A stretch of DNA of 64,000 nt from Imperialibacter sp040222815 (GTDB lineage Bacteria > Bacteroidota > Bacteroidia > Cytophagales > Cyclobacteriaceae): assembly GCF_040222815.1 (NCBI RefSeq), contig NZ_JAVKCH010000027.1, positions 1 to 64,000 of the forward strand, read 5' to 3'. The notes beneath the pieces were generated by a model, which was not told the origin of the DNA, made no database searches, and saw only the letters and a list, made by a program, of their open reading frames with translations. Made by a program: the position numbers and the translations under genes. Shown here one piece after another: positions 7,520 to 15,811 of this stretch. Each line of letters starts with the position of its first letter. Within the stretch, counting starts at the first letter, position 1.

Positions 7520-8617
7520 GTGATGAAAAAAATGCTCCTGACCTACCTTGCCGCTATCTGTTTCGCTTACAGTTGCCAGCAACCCGAAACGTCTTCCACT
7601 CCCTACAAAGCTGCCATTGCAGAAAGCAGCCGAATGATAGATTCGCTTATGACTGCGGAGAAAGTGCCGGGCATCGACGTAGCCGTTGCCATCAATGGGG
7701 AGATTGTATGGTCACAAGGTTTTGGCTATGCCGATCTTGAGAACGAAGTCCCTGTCAAAGCAGGTTACACGCTTTTCAGGATAGGTAGTGTTTCAAAGCC
7801 GATAGCTGCATCTGCTGTTGCGTGGCTGATGGATGAAGGTAAACTCGACCTCACACAACCTGTGCAAACCTACGTACCCAATTTCCCAGCAAAGAAGTAT
7901 CCCGTAACCGTGAAACAGGTGGGCGGCCATATTGCAGGCATCAGGCACTACAGGGGAAATGAAATGCTAAGCAGCAGCTATTACCCCACGGTTGCGGAGG
8001 GACTCGATATTTTCAAAGACGATACGTTATTGTTTGAGCCCGGCACACGGTATTCGTATTCGAGCTATGGTTTCAACCTCCTGAGTGCCGTGGTAGAAGG
8101 TGCCAGCGGGAAAGATTTTCTTCCTTTTGTGCAAAAGAATGTGTTTGAGGCCCTGCACATGGATCGTACCACACCAGATGTCAACCACGAGATCATCCAG
8201 GGGCGCACCTCTTTCTACGACCTCGACAGCCTGGGAAGCATCGTGAACGCAACTTATGTTGACAACAGCTACAAATGGGCTGGCGGCGGATTTATTTCCT
8301 GCACCACCGACCTGATAAAATTTGGTGAAGCCTACAGAACAGGAACTTTCCTGAGCGATAGCAGTCGTTCCATTTTGCTCACCTCTCAAGTGCTGGCAGA
8401 CGGCAACCCAACTGGTTACGGGGTTGGTTGGGGTGTTTGGGAAAAGAACGGCAGAAAGGGCTTCGGCCACACCGGCGGCTCTGTGGGAGGCATTACTGAT
8501 TTTCGGGTCTACCCCAAAGAAGGCTTGATTCTCGTGCTTTTATCAAACTCCTCTGTTACAAAGTATGGAAATGTGAGTGACCGGATCGTCGAGCTTTTTC
8601 TCGCCAGTGACAAATAA
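7520..8617 (+). CDS. Serine hydrolase of the beta-lactamase class C family, lipoprotein
   Basis: The 365-residue product has a lipoprotein signal ending in CFAYSC with Cys near residue 19. The catalytic SxxK is in RIGSVSKPIAA (about residue 93), the second motif is in YSYSSYGFN (Tyr-Ser-x type), and the third is FGHTGGSVGG near the C-terminus, replacing the KTG of true beta-lactamases with HTG. This pattern matches penicillin-binding-protein-like esterases and D-aminopeptidases, so antibiotic resistance should not be assumed. It acts at the cell envelope. A terminator follows at 8647-8677. Confidence 0.92.
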   Translation: MMKKMLLTYLAAICFAYSCQQPETSSTPYKAAIAESSRMIDSLMTAEKVPGIDVAVAINGEIVWSQGFGYADLENEVPVKAGYTLFRIGSVSKPIAASAVAWLMDEGKLDLTQPVQTYVPNFPAKKYPVTVKQVGGHIAGIRHYRGNEMLSSSYYPTVAEGLDIFKDDTLLFEPGTRYSYSSYGFNLLSAVVEGASGKDFLPFVQKNVFEALHMDRTTPDVNHEIIQGRTSFYDLDSLGSIVNATYVDNSYKWAGGGFISCTTDLIKFGEAYRTGTFLSDSSRSILLTSQVLADGNPTGYGVGWGVWEKNGRKGFGHTGGSVGGITDFRVYPKEGLILVLLSNSSVTKYGNVSDRIVELFLASDK

Positions 8618-8646
8618 TGAAGCGATATTGAGGCTGTAAAAGAAGA

Positions 8647-8677
8647 AAAGCCTCCTGAAGATCAAGAGGCTTTCTTT
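8647..8677 (+). terminator. Terminator after the serine hydrolase
   Basis: AAAGCCTC at 8647-8654 pairs with GAGGCTTT at 8666-8673 around an 11-nt loop, followed by CTTT. Confidence 0.6.
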
Positions 8678-8698
8678 ACTGTTAAACAGGTGTATGAA

Positions 8699-8706
8699 TA
8701 AATTTG
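8699..8706 (+). promoter_or_regulatory. Possible -7 box upstream of the phosphatase/kinase operon
   Basis: TAAATTTG fits TAnnTTTG exactly and lies about 100 bases before the phosphatase start. A good -33 TTG is not present, so confidence is limited. Confidence 0.35.
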
Positions 8707-8806
8707 TGTTATGTAGAGGTATATACGGGAAACCACCGATAGGTAACCACCCTTTTCGGAAATAATTTATTTTTTTTCATTTTATTTTAAAAGGCCATAT
8801 TTAAGC

Positions 8807-9277
8807 ATGATAAAGGTACTTTTTGTATGTCTGGGAAATATTTGCCGGTCACCGATGGCGGAAGCAATTTTTAACCGGCAGCTCAAAGAGCGGGGGCTGT
8901 CCGACCAGATAGCGTCCGATTCAGCGGGAACTTCACGCTACCACATCGGCGCCGACCCCGACCCACGCACCATCGACTGCGCCATTGGCAACAATACGCC
9001 CATTGACCACAAAGCCCGGCAGATTCGGATTGAAGACTATCACGAGTTTGACTATATCCTTGCCATGGATCAAAACAACTACAGAGACATTGCCGCTGTT
9101 TTCAAAAAGGAGCATCCCCACTTTTACCTGATGAGGGAATTTGATGAGCAACGTGACAGCCTCGATGTGCCCGATCCCTACTTCGGAGGCATGGACGGTT
9201 TTCAGCAAGTGTACGACATGCTGTGGCGGGCAAGCGACAAACTAATTGACAGCATTGCCCGGGAAAAGAACCTCTAA
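8807..9277 (+). CDS. Low-molecular-weight protein-tyrosine-phosphatase family protein
   Basis: The 156-residue product carries the phosphatase P-loop VCLGNICRSPMAEA, with nucleophile Cys8 and Arg14 (C-x5-R), and the general-acid loop DVPDPYFGG near residue 122. It has the usual family length. The stop codon touches the ATG of the fructosamine kinase gene, so the two are co-translated. In bacteria this gene order has been linked experimentally with removal of sugar phosphates attached to protein amines, in which the phosphatase releases the 5-phosphate before the kinase acts; an ordinary phosphotyrosine role remains possible. Confidence 0.95.
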   Translation: MIKVLFVCLGNICRSPMAEAIFNRQLKERGLSDQIASDSAGTSRYHIGADPDPRTIDCAIGNNTPIDHKARQIRIEDYHEFDYILAMDQNNYRDIAAVFKKEHPHFYLMREFDEQRDSLDVPDPYFGGMDGFQQVYDMLWRASDKLIDSIAREKNL

Positions 9278-10156
9278 ATGTTTGATGAGCATTTTAAATC
9301 GTTCTTCGAAAAGGTCATCTTCCAAAGTACGGGTGTAGAGACAGAAGAGATCGATTTTAGCTTTGTGGCTGGTGGCTGCATCAACAATACGGTCAAATTA
9401 AGCTGCAAGGCTGGCGTATTTTTTCTGAAATGGAACGAAAGCGCACCAGCAGGCATGTTCGAAGTGGAAGCCAAAGGGCTGAAGCTCCTGCAAGACACGG
9501 GAGCCGTGCGGGTGCCGGAAATAATCAATACTGGCACCATTGAAGGGAAAGATTATTTATTACTCGAATTCCTTGAGTCTGGCAGGCGAGCAACCAACTA
9601 TTCAGAAACACTTGGAAGGGAATTGGCAGCCCTTCATCGCCACTCCTCTTCCTACTTTGGCCTCAATCACGACAATTACATTGGTCGCCTTCCACAAAAA
9701 AATGAATCCAAGCAATCTTGGGCCGATTTCTTTGTCGAGTGCCGGTTAAAACCGCAGGTGGGCCTGGCTGCTTATAACAGCCTTATTGCCAACGACACGG
9801 TGTTACGATTTGAAGCCTTCTACGCTAAGCTGCCCACTCTTTTTCCTGAAGAGCGCCCTTCCCTGCTCCATGGCGACCTGTGGAGTGGCAATGTGCACAC
9901 AGGGCCCGATGGACATGCCTGGCTCATCGATCCTGCAGTTTATTTCGGACACCGGGAAATGGACCTGGCCTTTACCCAACTGTTTGGAGGATTTGATGCC
10001 TCCTTCTATTCCGCCTACCACGAATCTTCCCCCCTGCAGCCTGGCTGGAAAGAGAGAACCGATCTCTGTAACCTCTACCCTCTGATGGTGCATGTCAACC
10101 TGTTTGGCACCTCCTATCTCCCAGCCATTGAGCGAACACTTTCCAGGTATATTTAA
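9278..10156 (+). CDS. Fructosamine/ribulosamine 3-kinase family protein
   Basis: The 292-residue product matches the FN3K family: GGCINNTVKLSCKAGVFFLKWNE near residue 30 with the ATP-binding Lys, LLLEFLESGRRATNYSE hinge, and the catalytic block LLHGDLWSGNVHTGPDGHAWLIDPAVYFGHREMDLAF with the HGDLW Asp and the DPA Asp. These kinases phosphorylate the 3-position of ketoamines formed by glycation, which makes the adduct unstable and repairs the protein or amine. It starts directly after the stop of the phosphatase gene without any spacer. Bacterial members usually prefer ribulosamines over fructosamines. Confidence 0.95.
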   Translation: MFDEHFKSFFEKVIFQSTGVETEEIDFSFVAGGCINNTVKLSCKAGVFFLKWNESAPAGMFEVEAKGLKLLQDTGAVRVPEIINTGTIEGKDYLLLEFLESGRRATNYSETLGRELAALHRHSSSYFGLNHDNYIGRLPQKNESKQSWADFFVECRLKPQVGLAAYNSLIANDTVLRFEAFYAKLPTLFPEERPSLLHGDLWSGNVHTGPDGHAWLIDPAVYFGHREMDLAFTQLFGGFDASFYSAYHESSPLQPGWKERTDLCNLYPLMVHVNLFGTSYLPAIERTLSRYI

Positions 10157-10175
10157 AATATTTTCAGCGGTTTTC

Positions 10176-10207
10176 TTGCTGGTGCAATCGATTTAGATGT
10201 AGTTTTA
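10176..10207 (+). promoter_or_regulatory. Candidate promoter of fbp
   Basis: TTG at 10176-10178 is followed after 21 bases by TAGTTTTA at 10200-10207, one base off the TAnnTTTG consensus, 35 bases before the ATG. Confidence 0.4.
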
Positions 10208-10242
10208 GGCCTGTTTTAGACATTAACCCAAAGTTTAAGCGG

Positions 10243-11268
10243 ATGGTAGACAAAAGCAAATTGGGCCAACCCGTTGGCACAACGCTTGATCGTTTTATTA
10301 AAAACAAACAAGACGAATTTTCTTTTGCTACCGGGGAATTATCCCAAATTCTGAGAGACATCGGGCTGGCAGGCAAAATCATCAATAGAGAGATCAGCCG
10401 TGCCGGCCTGGTGGACCTGGGAGGCTCAGTCGGTGAGCAGAACATCCAGGGTGAAAATCAAGAAAAGCTTGATGTCATTGCCAATATCCGTTTCAAAAGA
10501 GCGCTGAGAAACGGCGGCGAGGTGTGTGCCATCGTATCGGAAGAAGACGACGGCATCATAGACCTCAACAATCCACACGGAAGATACATTGTCGCCATCG
10601 ATCCGCTTGATGGTTCTTCCAATATCGACGTCAACGTATCCATTGGTACTATTTTTTCAGTTTACCGAAGATTATCGCCGGTAGGCGGCCCCGCCCTGCG
10701 GGAGGATGTGCTGCAAAAAGGTGATGACCAGGTGGCGGCAGGCTATTTGCTCTACGGCTCTTCTACCATGCTGGTGTACAGCACAGGACACGGGGTCAAT
10801 GGATTTACTTATGATCCGTCGCTGGGAGAGTTCTTCTTGTCGCACCCCAACATGAAAACTCCAACCACTGGCAATATTTACTCCATCAACGAAGGGCCCA
10901 GTCAGCTTTTCGATCCTGGTGTTCAGCAGTATATTCAGCACTGCAAGGAGCAACAACTTACTGCCAGGTACATCGGCTCGTTGGTCGGCGACTTCCACAG
11001 AAACATGCTGAAAGGCGGCATTTATATTTACCCGGCTACTCCGAAAGCGCCTAACGGAAAGCTGAGACTGCTTTACGAATGCAATGCACTAGCCTATATC
11101 ATTGAGCAGGCAGGTGGGAAAGCCACAGACGGAAAAGGAAACAGAATTCTTGATTTACTACCCAACGAGCTTCACCAGAGAACACCCTTCTTCATCGGAT
11201 CCAGCGAAATGATGGAAATGGCAGAGTCGTTCAGTCTGGCGACCGCCGATACCTCTCCCTTAGTTTGA
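10243..11268 (+). CDS. fbp: Class I fructose-1,6-bisphosphatase
   Basis: The 341-residue product hydrolyses fructose 1,6-bisphosphate to fructose 6-phosphate in gluconeogenesis in the cytoplasm. Visible signatures are CAIVSEEDDGIIDL (metal-binding acids), VAIDPLDGSSNIDVNVSIGTIFSVY (the DPLDGSSN metal site), YIGSLVGDFHRNMLKGGIYIYP and LRLLYECNALAYIIEQAGGKA. Length and order match the class I family throughout. Its last 38 bases overlap the end of the convergent gene at 11231-11566. Confidence 0.98.
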   Translation: MVDKSKLGQPVGTTLDRFIKNKQDEFSFATGELSQILRDIGLAGKIINREISRAGLVDLGGSVGEQNIQGENQEKLDVIANIRFKRALRNGGEVCAIVSEEDDGIIDLNNPHGRYIVAIDPLDGSSNIDVNVSIGTIFSVYRRLSPVGGPALREDVLQKGDDQVAAGYLLYGSSTMLVYSTGHGVNGFTYDPSLGEFFLSHPNMKTPTTGNIYSINEGPSQLFDPGVQQYIQHCKEQQLTARYIGSLVGDFHRNMLKGGIYIYPATPKAPNGKLRLLYECNALAYIIEQAGGKATDGKGNRILDLLPNELHQRTPFFIGSSEMMEMAESFSLATADTSPLV

Positions 11269-11566
11269 TTTTCTCCAGCTGCCGATCAACAATGGCAGCG
11301 GTAAGATTGGCCGCCACCTGTTCGGGTGCGCTCTCTTCCAGCAAGGATATGACTTTAGGTTCAGGCAGGTCGATCCGGTAGAGGATGTTCAGTAGCTGTT
11401 CAAAGGATTGATCAAGCATCCGACGAACGACAGGAGTCAGCACTTCTATAAGCAAACTCCTGGCTTTGTCTTCATCATCAGCTGCGGTGTTCTCAACACT
11501 TTCAGGCACCTCGAAATGCTTGTTCAGCAACTCCAGTGTCCTGTTGGCAAGATCACGCTCGGCCAT
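11231..11566 (-). CDS. Hypothetical alpha-helical protein
   Basis: The 111-residue product is charged and probably all-helical (LLIEVLTPVVRRMLDQSFEQLLNILYRIDL, then VISLLEESAPEQVAANLTAAIVDRQLEKI). Its ATG overlaps the stop of the DUF5606 gene upstream (TAATG at 11564-11568), which indicates co-translation and supports the ORF. The 3' end runs 38 bases into fbp on the other strand. I do not recognise a family; many Bacteroidota genomes carry a small conserved gene at this position after DUF5606. Confidence 0.75.
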   Translation of the reverse strand: MAERDLANRTLELLNKHFEVPESVENTAADDEDKARSLLIEVLTPVVRRMLDQSFEQLLNILYRIDLPEPKVISLLEESAPEQVAANLTAAIVDRQLEKIKLRERYRRSPD

Positions 11567-12120
11567 TACTTGCCTGCGGACTTCTTTTTGGCAGCGGGCT
11601 TGGCCTTGGTTTTTTCTTCCTTGGGTTGCTTTTCAGCAGCCTTGGCAGCAGGAGCCTTCGTAGCAGCAGCTTCTTTGGGTGCCTTTGCCTTGGCTGGCTT
11701 TTCTTCCTTCACCTCTTCTTTGGGCTCGTCGAAAACCTCAGGGGCCACGTCCACCAAAATGCTGTACCAGTTCACCAGTTTTTTAATGTCGGACACGTAT
11801 ACCCTATCGGCATCGTAAGTGGGCAACACATGCTTCAGAAACGACTTCAGCTCTTCGTTGTCGGAGTTTTTGGTAAGACCAGTGTCGCCGGCAAATTCCT
11901 TGTGCACCTTGCGCATTACGTCCTCCAACGCCACCGTGCCTTCATTATCGGTGGTGTAAATAGAGATTTCATGAAGGATAGACACTTTGGAGTTAGCGTT
12001 GACTATCAGCTTGGACTTCTTTTCATCTAACGATTCCAGTATGACGCCTGAGCGGGTAGGATTGAGAACTTTGTAAAGTCCGCCTTTGCCAGACACTGTT
12101 GCAATTTCTTTAAACTCCAT
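11566..12120 (-). CDS. DUF5606 domain protein with Ala/Lys-rich tail
   Basis: The 184-residue product has an N-terminal DUF5606 region (MEFKEIATVSGKGGLYKVL, VILESLDEKKSKLIVN, HEISIYTTDNEGTVALEDVMRKV) of about 140 residues followed by a low-complexity tail of Lys, Ala, Pro and Glu (residues about 138-184). The domain is restricted to Bacteroidota and has no established function. The basic tail could contact nucleic acid or other acidic partners, but this is inference. It heads a two-gene unit with the 111-residue protein. Confidence 0.88.
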   Translation of the reverse strand: MEFKEIATVSGKGGLYKVLNPTRSGVILESLDEKKSKLIVNANSKVSILHEISIYTTDNEGTVALEDVMRKVHKEFAGDTGLTKNSDNEELKSFLKHVLPTYDADRVYVSDIKKLVNWYSILVDVAPEVFDEPKEEVKEEKPAKAKAPKEAAATKAPAAKAAEKQPKEEKTKAKPAAKKKSAGK

Positions 12121-12173
12121 ATTTGTCAGTTTGTGGGCGCAATTTTAGATATTTTAATCTCACCATTCAACGC

Positions 12174-12785
12174 TTAATCACTTTTTTGCATAAAAAGCCC
12201 GTTGGCTTCTTCTATATAGCCGAGCAATTCTTCCTTTCCCCGCTTGTCTTCAGCTGAAGTCACGAACGATGGAGGCAGAAAAATCCAATACTTCTTCAAT
12301 TCCCTCATAAAGGCCGCTACTGAAGATTGAGTATGGTTTTTTGACTGTTTGTCGGCTTTAGTGAACACAATTGATAGTGGTATTTCGTTCTCCCCTGCCC
12401 AGTTAAGAAACTCGAGGTCAATTTTTTGGGGAGGAAGCCTCGAATCGATGAGCACAAACAGGTTGCACAGGTTCTTCCTTTCCAGCAAGTATTGCTGGTT
12501 CATGATCTCCCACTTGGCCTTTTCTGTCTTGCTTACTTTGGCCCAGCCATAGCCCGGCATGTCCATCAGCAGCCACGAATCGTTGATCAGGAATTGGTTG
12601 AGCAACTGGGTCTTTCCTGGCTTTGACGACGTTTTGGCCAATTTACTGTGATTGGTCAGCATGTTGATGAGCGACGACTTGCCGACATTACTGCGCCCAA
12701 TGAAAGCATACTCCGGCAGCTCGGATTCGGGGCAGGTATTAACGTTGGCATAGCTTGCCAGAAAAGTGGCTGTATCAATCCGCAT
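12174..12785 (-). CDS. engB: Ribosome biogenesis GTP-binding protein EngB (YsxC/YihA)
   Basis: The GTPase assists maturation of the large ribosomal subunit. Motifs are G1 IGRSNVGKSSLINML, G3 DMPGYGWA, and G4 TKADK, in the right order; the C-terminal SAEDKRGKEELLGYI gives G5. Starting at ATG 12785 (MRIDTATFLASYAN) gives about 203 residues, the family length. An upstream ATG at 12827 is rejected because a promoter box TATCTTTG (minus strand, 12801-12808) lies between the two. Confidence 0.97.
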   Translation of the reverse strand: MRIDTATFLASYANVNTCPESELPEYAFIGRSNVGKSSLINMLTNHSKLAKTSSKPGKTQLLNQFLINDSWLLMDMPGYGWAKVSKTEKAKWEIMNQQYLLERKNLCNLFVLIDSRLPPQKIDLEFLNWAGENEIPLSIVFTKADKQSKNHTQSSVAAFMRELKKYWIFLPPSFVTSAEDKRGKEELLGYIEEANGLFMQKSD

Positions 12786-12800
12786 TTTTTGAAATTTTGG

Positions 12801-12808
12801 CAAAGATA
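12801..12808 (-). promoter_or_regulatory. -7 promoter box of engB
   Basis: Read on the minus strand this is TATCTTTG, an exact TAnnTTTG match. TTTG at 12825-12828 (minus) could be the -33 element, though the 16-base spacing is short. The box is 16 bases before the ATG at 12785. Confidence 0.5.
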
Positions 12809-12931
12809 CAAACCCTATCGAGAACAAATTTTAAAAACGCAAGGTTTGCAGTATACTTGCGAAAAGTTTCGCACACCAGTTCCCTCATTCATTGCCCTTT
12901 TACTGGTTTTATTGACAATTATTTGCACTAG

Positions 12932-13654
12932 ATGACCGTAGTACCCTACAAAGAAAAGGAAGGAAGCAAGAAAGCTCAGGTAGCTGAAATGTTTAACAAC
13001 ATTAGCCGCCGGTACGATTTCCTCAATCACTTCCTCAGCCTTGGCATCGATATCGTTTGGAGAAAAAAAGCTGTTCGGGAGCTTAAAGAGATAAAGCCAA
13101 AGCAAATACTCGACATCGCTACGGGCACAGGTGACTTCGCTATTGAAGCCCTTTCATTGAAACCCGACAAAGTAATTGGCGTCGACATCTCGGAGGGCAT
13201 GCTGGCCATGGGTAAGAAAAAAATTGCCCGCATGAAGCTGGAAGACAAAGTTGAACTTCAAATGGGCGATTCAGAAAAGTTGCTCTTCGATGACAATACC
13301 TTCGATGCAGTGATCGTTGCCTTTGGGGTAAGGAACTTCGAAAACCTGGAAAAAGGGCTGGCCGATATGTGGCGGGTGCTGAAACCAGGAGGAAAAGTGG
13401 TGGTGCTGGAGTTTTCAAAACCCACCCGCTTTCCCATGAAGCAGCTTTATAGCTTTTATTTTAAGTACATATTGCCTATTATCGGCAGAATGATTTCCAA
13501 AGACCGGGCGGCATATACATACCTTCCCGAGTCGGTAAAAGCGTTTCCCGACGGGGTGCTGTTTACTAACATACTGGATCGGGTTGGGTTCAAAAAAACA
13601 ATATGCAAACCACAAACCTTCGGCATTTGCTCCATTTATACCGGCATCAAGTAG
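12932..13654 (+). CDS. ubiE: Demethylmenaquinone methyltransferase
   Basis: The 240-residue product performs the C-methylation step in menaquinone synthesis using S-adenosylmethionine. Signatures are VAEMFNNISRRYDFLNHFLSLG at the N-terminus, the SAM site LDIATGTGDFAIEAL, VIVAFGVRNFENLEKGLADMWRVLKPGG and VLEFSKP. It is full length. Its last 52 bases overlap the beginning of porT in another frame, an arrangement conserved in this phylum. Confidence 0.97.
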   Translation: MTVVPYKEKEGSKKAQVAEMFNNISRRYDFLNHFLSLGIDIVWRKKAVRELKEIKPKQILDIATGTGDFAIEALSLKPDKVIGVDISEGMLAMGKKKIARMKLEDKVELQMGDSEKLLFDDNTFDAVIVAFGVRNFENLEKGLADMWRVLKPGGKVVVLEFSKPTRFPMKQLYSFYFKYILPIIGRMISKDRAAYTYLPESVKAFPDGVLFTNILDRVGFKKTICKPQTFGICSIYTGIK

Positions 13655-14340
13655 CAATAATTATTTTGCTGCTTGGCCTTGCTTCGTCATCCGTAGCGCA
13701 GCACAGCACTGTCATCAACCTACCCAACTACACTGAAAAGTTTCTTCACTATGGATTTGGAATGGGCCTGCACAGTTCCCGATATGCCATTCAATATTCC
13801 GATGCCTTTGCTGCCGATGACACGCTTCATTCGGTAGTTCCTCACAGCCTGGGCGGCTTCAAAATTGGCTTTATTTCCAACATGAGGGTGATGCAATACC
13901 TCGATTTCCGGTTTTTGATCACCGTTGGGTTCTATGAAAACAAACTACTGTATCGGTCGGTGACGGGAAACACACTGGAGCAGCTGGTTGACGCCACCAC
14001 GGTGGAGTTGCCTATGCTGCTGAAATACCGATCAGTGAGGCGTGATAATATTGGGATGTACCTGATAGGTGGCATCACTCCTACCATTGAGGCCCGTGGA
14101 AAAGACGACAAAGCAGACGCCAGCGAGCGTTTGCTCACCAAAAGCACTTCTGTGGCGCTGGAAGCCGGTGTTGGCTTCGACCTCTACTACCCGCTGTTCA
14201 AGTTCGCCCCGGAAATTCGCTACTCCTGGGGAATCTCCAATATCCTGACTAACGACGTGAACAAGTACAACGATCCGCTAAAGCGGGTTTCACCTCACAA
14301 CCTAACCCTTTACATTACCTTCGAAGGCGGTCCATCTTAA
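13603..14340 (+). CDS. porT: Type IX secretion outer-membrane protein PorT
   Basis: The 245-residue product has a signal peptide (HQVAIIILLLGLASSSVAQ) and an eight-stranded barrel pattern. PorT-family marks are LPNYTEKFLHYGFGMGLHS right after the signal, HSLGGFKIGFISNMR, TTVELPMLLKYRSVRRDNIGMYLIGG and ALEAGVGFDLYYPLFKFAPEIRYSWG. PorT is required for secretion and cell-surface attachment of proteins by the type IX system and for gliding motility. The start lies inside ubiE; a later start would remove the signal peptide, so the overlap is judged real. Confidence 0.93.
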   Translation: MQTTNLRHLLHLYRHQVAIIILLLGLASSSVAQHSTVINLPNYTEKFLHYGFGMGLHSSRYAIQYSDAFAADDTLHSVVPHSLGGFKIGFISNMRVMQYLDFRFLITVGFYENKLLYRSVTGNTLEQLVDATTVELPMLLKYRSVRRDNIGMYLIGGITPTIEARGKDDKADASERLLTKSTSVALEAGVGFDLYYPLFKFAPEIRYSWGISNILTNDVNKYNDPLKRVSPHNLTLYITFEGGPS

Positions 14341-14475
14341 TTTGCTCCGTTGACCATTCTCAACTTTCAGCAACTATTTGTCCACTGATTGTGGCAGGCT
14401 ATGCGCCATTTGGTTGAAGTTTAGGTCGCTATGCCTTTAATTGCCGCTGTTTACTCACCAAAGCATTTTAGCTCC

Positions 14476-15228
14476 ATGAAAAAGATCGCTCTCATCACAG
14501 GTGCCACCTCAGGCATTGGAAAATCAACTGCCCACTACCTTGCCGACCAGTTTTACCTGATCATTTGCGGAAGGCGAAAAGACAAGCTGGAGGAGCTGGC
14601 CCACAACCTGCGAACCGAAACTGATGTGCACGTACTGAGCTTCGACGTAAGAGATCAGCGGGCCGTGAACCAGGCCATTGAGTCGCTGCCATCGAACTGG
14701 AGAGATATCGATGTGCTTATCAACAATGCCGGCAATGCGCATGGCATGGATGTTATTCATGAGGGCAGCACACAAGACTGGGACGACATGATTGATATCA
14801 ATGTGAAGGGGTTGCTTTATGTAAGCAAGGCCATCATCCCTGGTATGGTAGAAAAAAAGTCGGGTTTTATTGTAAACATTGGGTCAATTGCCGGGAAAGA
14901 GGTGTATCCAAAAGGCAATGTGTATTGTGCCAGCAAGCATGCCGTAGATGCCATTACCAACGGAATGCGACTGGACCTGAACCCCTATGGCATTAGAGTA
15001 ACGGGCATTCACCCCGGTCTGGTGGAAACTGAATTTTCGCTGGTTCGCTTCAAAGGCGATGAAGAGAAAGCCAAACAGGTATACAAAGGAATGAAACCTC
15101 TGACAGGCGATGACGTGGCAGATGTAATCAAGTACGTGGTGACCCGGCCTCCTCATGTGCTGCTCAGCGACATCGTGCTATTCCCGACCGCCCAGGCAAG
15201 CGCCACCATGGTGCACAGGGAGTCCTGA
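14476..15228 (+). CDS. Short-chain dehydrogenase/reductase (YdfG-like)
   Basis: Starting at ATG 14476 (MKKIALITGATSGIGKS) the protein has 250 residues with the NAD(P) site TGATSGIG at 8-15, NNAG near residue 85, the catalytic Ser in NIGSIAG and the YCASK Tyr-Lys pair, and NPYGIRVTGIHPGLVETEF after it. These match the 3-hydroxy acid dehydrogenase branch, which oxidises serine and related acids or reduces malonic semialdehyde. An ATG at 14431 would add 15 residues before the Rossmann strand and is unlikely. Confidence 0.93.
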   Translation: MKKIALITGATSGIGKSTAHYLADQFYLIICGRRKDKLEELAHNLRTETDVHVLSFDVRDQRAVNQAIESLPSNWRDIDVLINNAGNAHGMDVIHEGSTQDWDDMIDINVKGLLYVSKAIIPGMVEKKSGFIVNIGSIAGKEVYPKGNVYCASKHAVDAITNGMRLDLNPYGIRVTGIHPGLVETEFSLVRFKGDEEKAKQVYKGMKPLTGDDVADVIKYVVTRPPHVLLSDIVLFPTAQASATMVHRES

Positions 15229-15708
15229 TCAGATTTCGGATTCAAAGGGAAACGGCATCAAATCACTGGCTTTTTCGAGCACCAGCACTTCATCGTTGGG
15301 GTAAAGCATTAACAACTTGAATGGACGGCGTTGCTTATGCTGCATTTCCATCATCACCTGTCGGCAGCCTCCGCATGGGTGAGCCGGCTCGGCCACTTCC
15401 GACTTTGCCGGAAAAGCGACAACAGCCAGTATTTCAATTGGCGTGTTGGGATAGTTGGATGACGCATGGTAGAGGCAAACCCTCTCAGCGCAAAGCCCTG
15501 CGGGAAAAGAACGATTTTCCTGATTGGAACCGGCCACGACAGTACCATCAGCCAGCAATGCCGCCGCCCCCACCTGAAAATTGGAATAAGGTGCGTGTGC
15601 AGTGAAGCGTGCCTGCGAGGCGCTTTTCACTAGTGCAGCCTCTTCTTTACCCAGCTCATCTAATGGCACGATTGTATAATCGATTTCTACTTTACCCGTT
15701 CTGCTCAT
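15229..15708 (-). CDS. cdd: Cytidine deaminase
   Basis: The enzyme deaminates cytidine and deoxycytidine in pyrimidine salvage. Motifs are AHAPYSNFQVGAAALLADG, SFPAGLCAERVCLYHA with the CAE zinc/proton-shuttle residues, and PCGGCRQVMMEM with the two other zinc cysteines. Starting at ATG 15708 (MSRTGKVEIDY) gives 159 residues, the normal length; an ATG at 15732 adds eight residues. Its stop codon abuts that of the convergent dehydrogenase with no base between. Confidence 0.96.
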   Translation of the reverse strand: MSRTGKVEIDYTIVPLDELGKEEAALVKSASQARFTAHAPYSNFQVGAAALLADGTVVAGSNQENRSFPAGLCAERVCLYHASSNYPNTPIEILAVVAFPAKSEVAEPAHPCGGCRQVMMEMQHKQRRPFKLLMLYPNDEVLVLEKASDLMPFPFESEI

Positions 15709-15811
15709 ATATACATATTCGATGGACAGCATTATACTGATTTATTGTTGAAAAAGTTTTAAAGCCTCCACCAAATCGGCTAATTTTCGAACGATTTAAC
15801 CCAAAATATTT

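Noticed and set aside
7520..8617. Antibiotic-resistance beta-lactamase
   Set aside because: It has SxxK but HTG in place of KTG and lacks class C specifics, so a peptidase or esterase is more likely.
12786..12827. 14-residue N-terminal extension of EngB
   Set aside because: Family proteins begin at the later ATG and a promoter box lies between the two starts.
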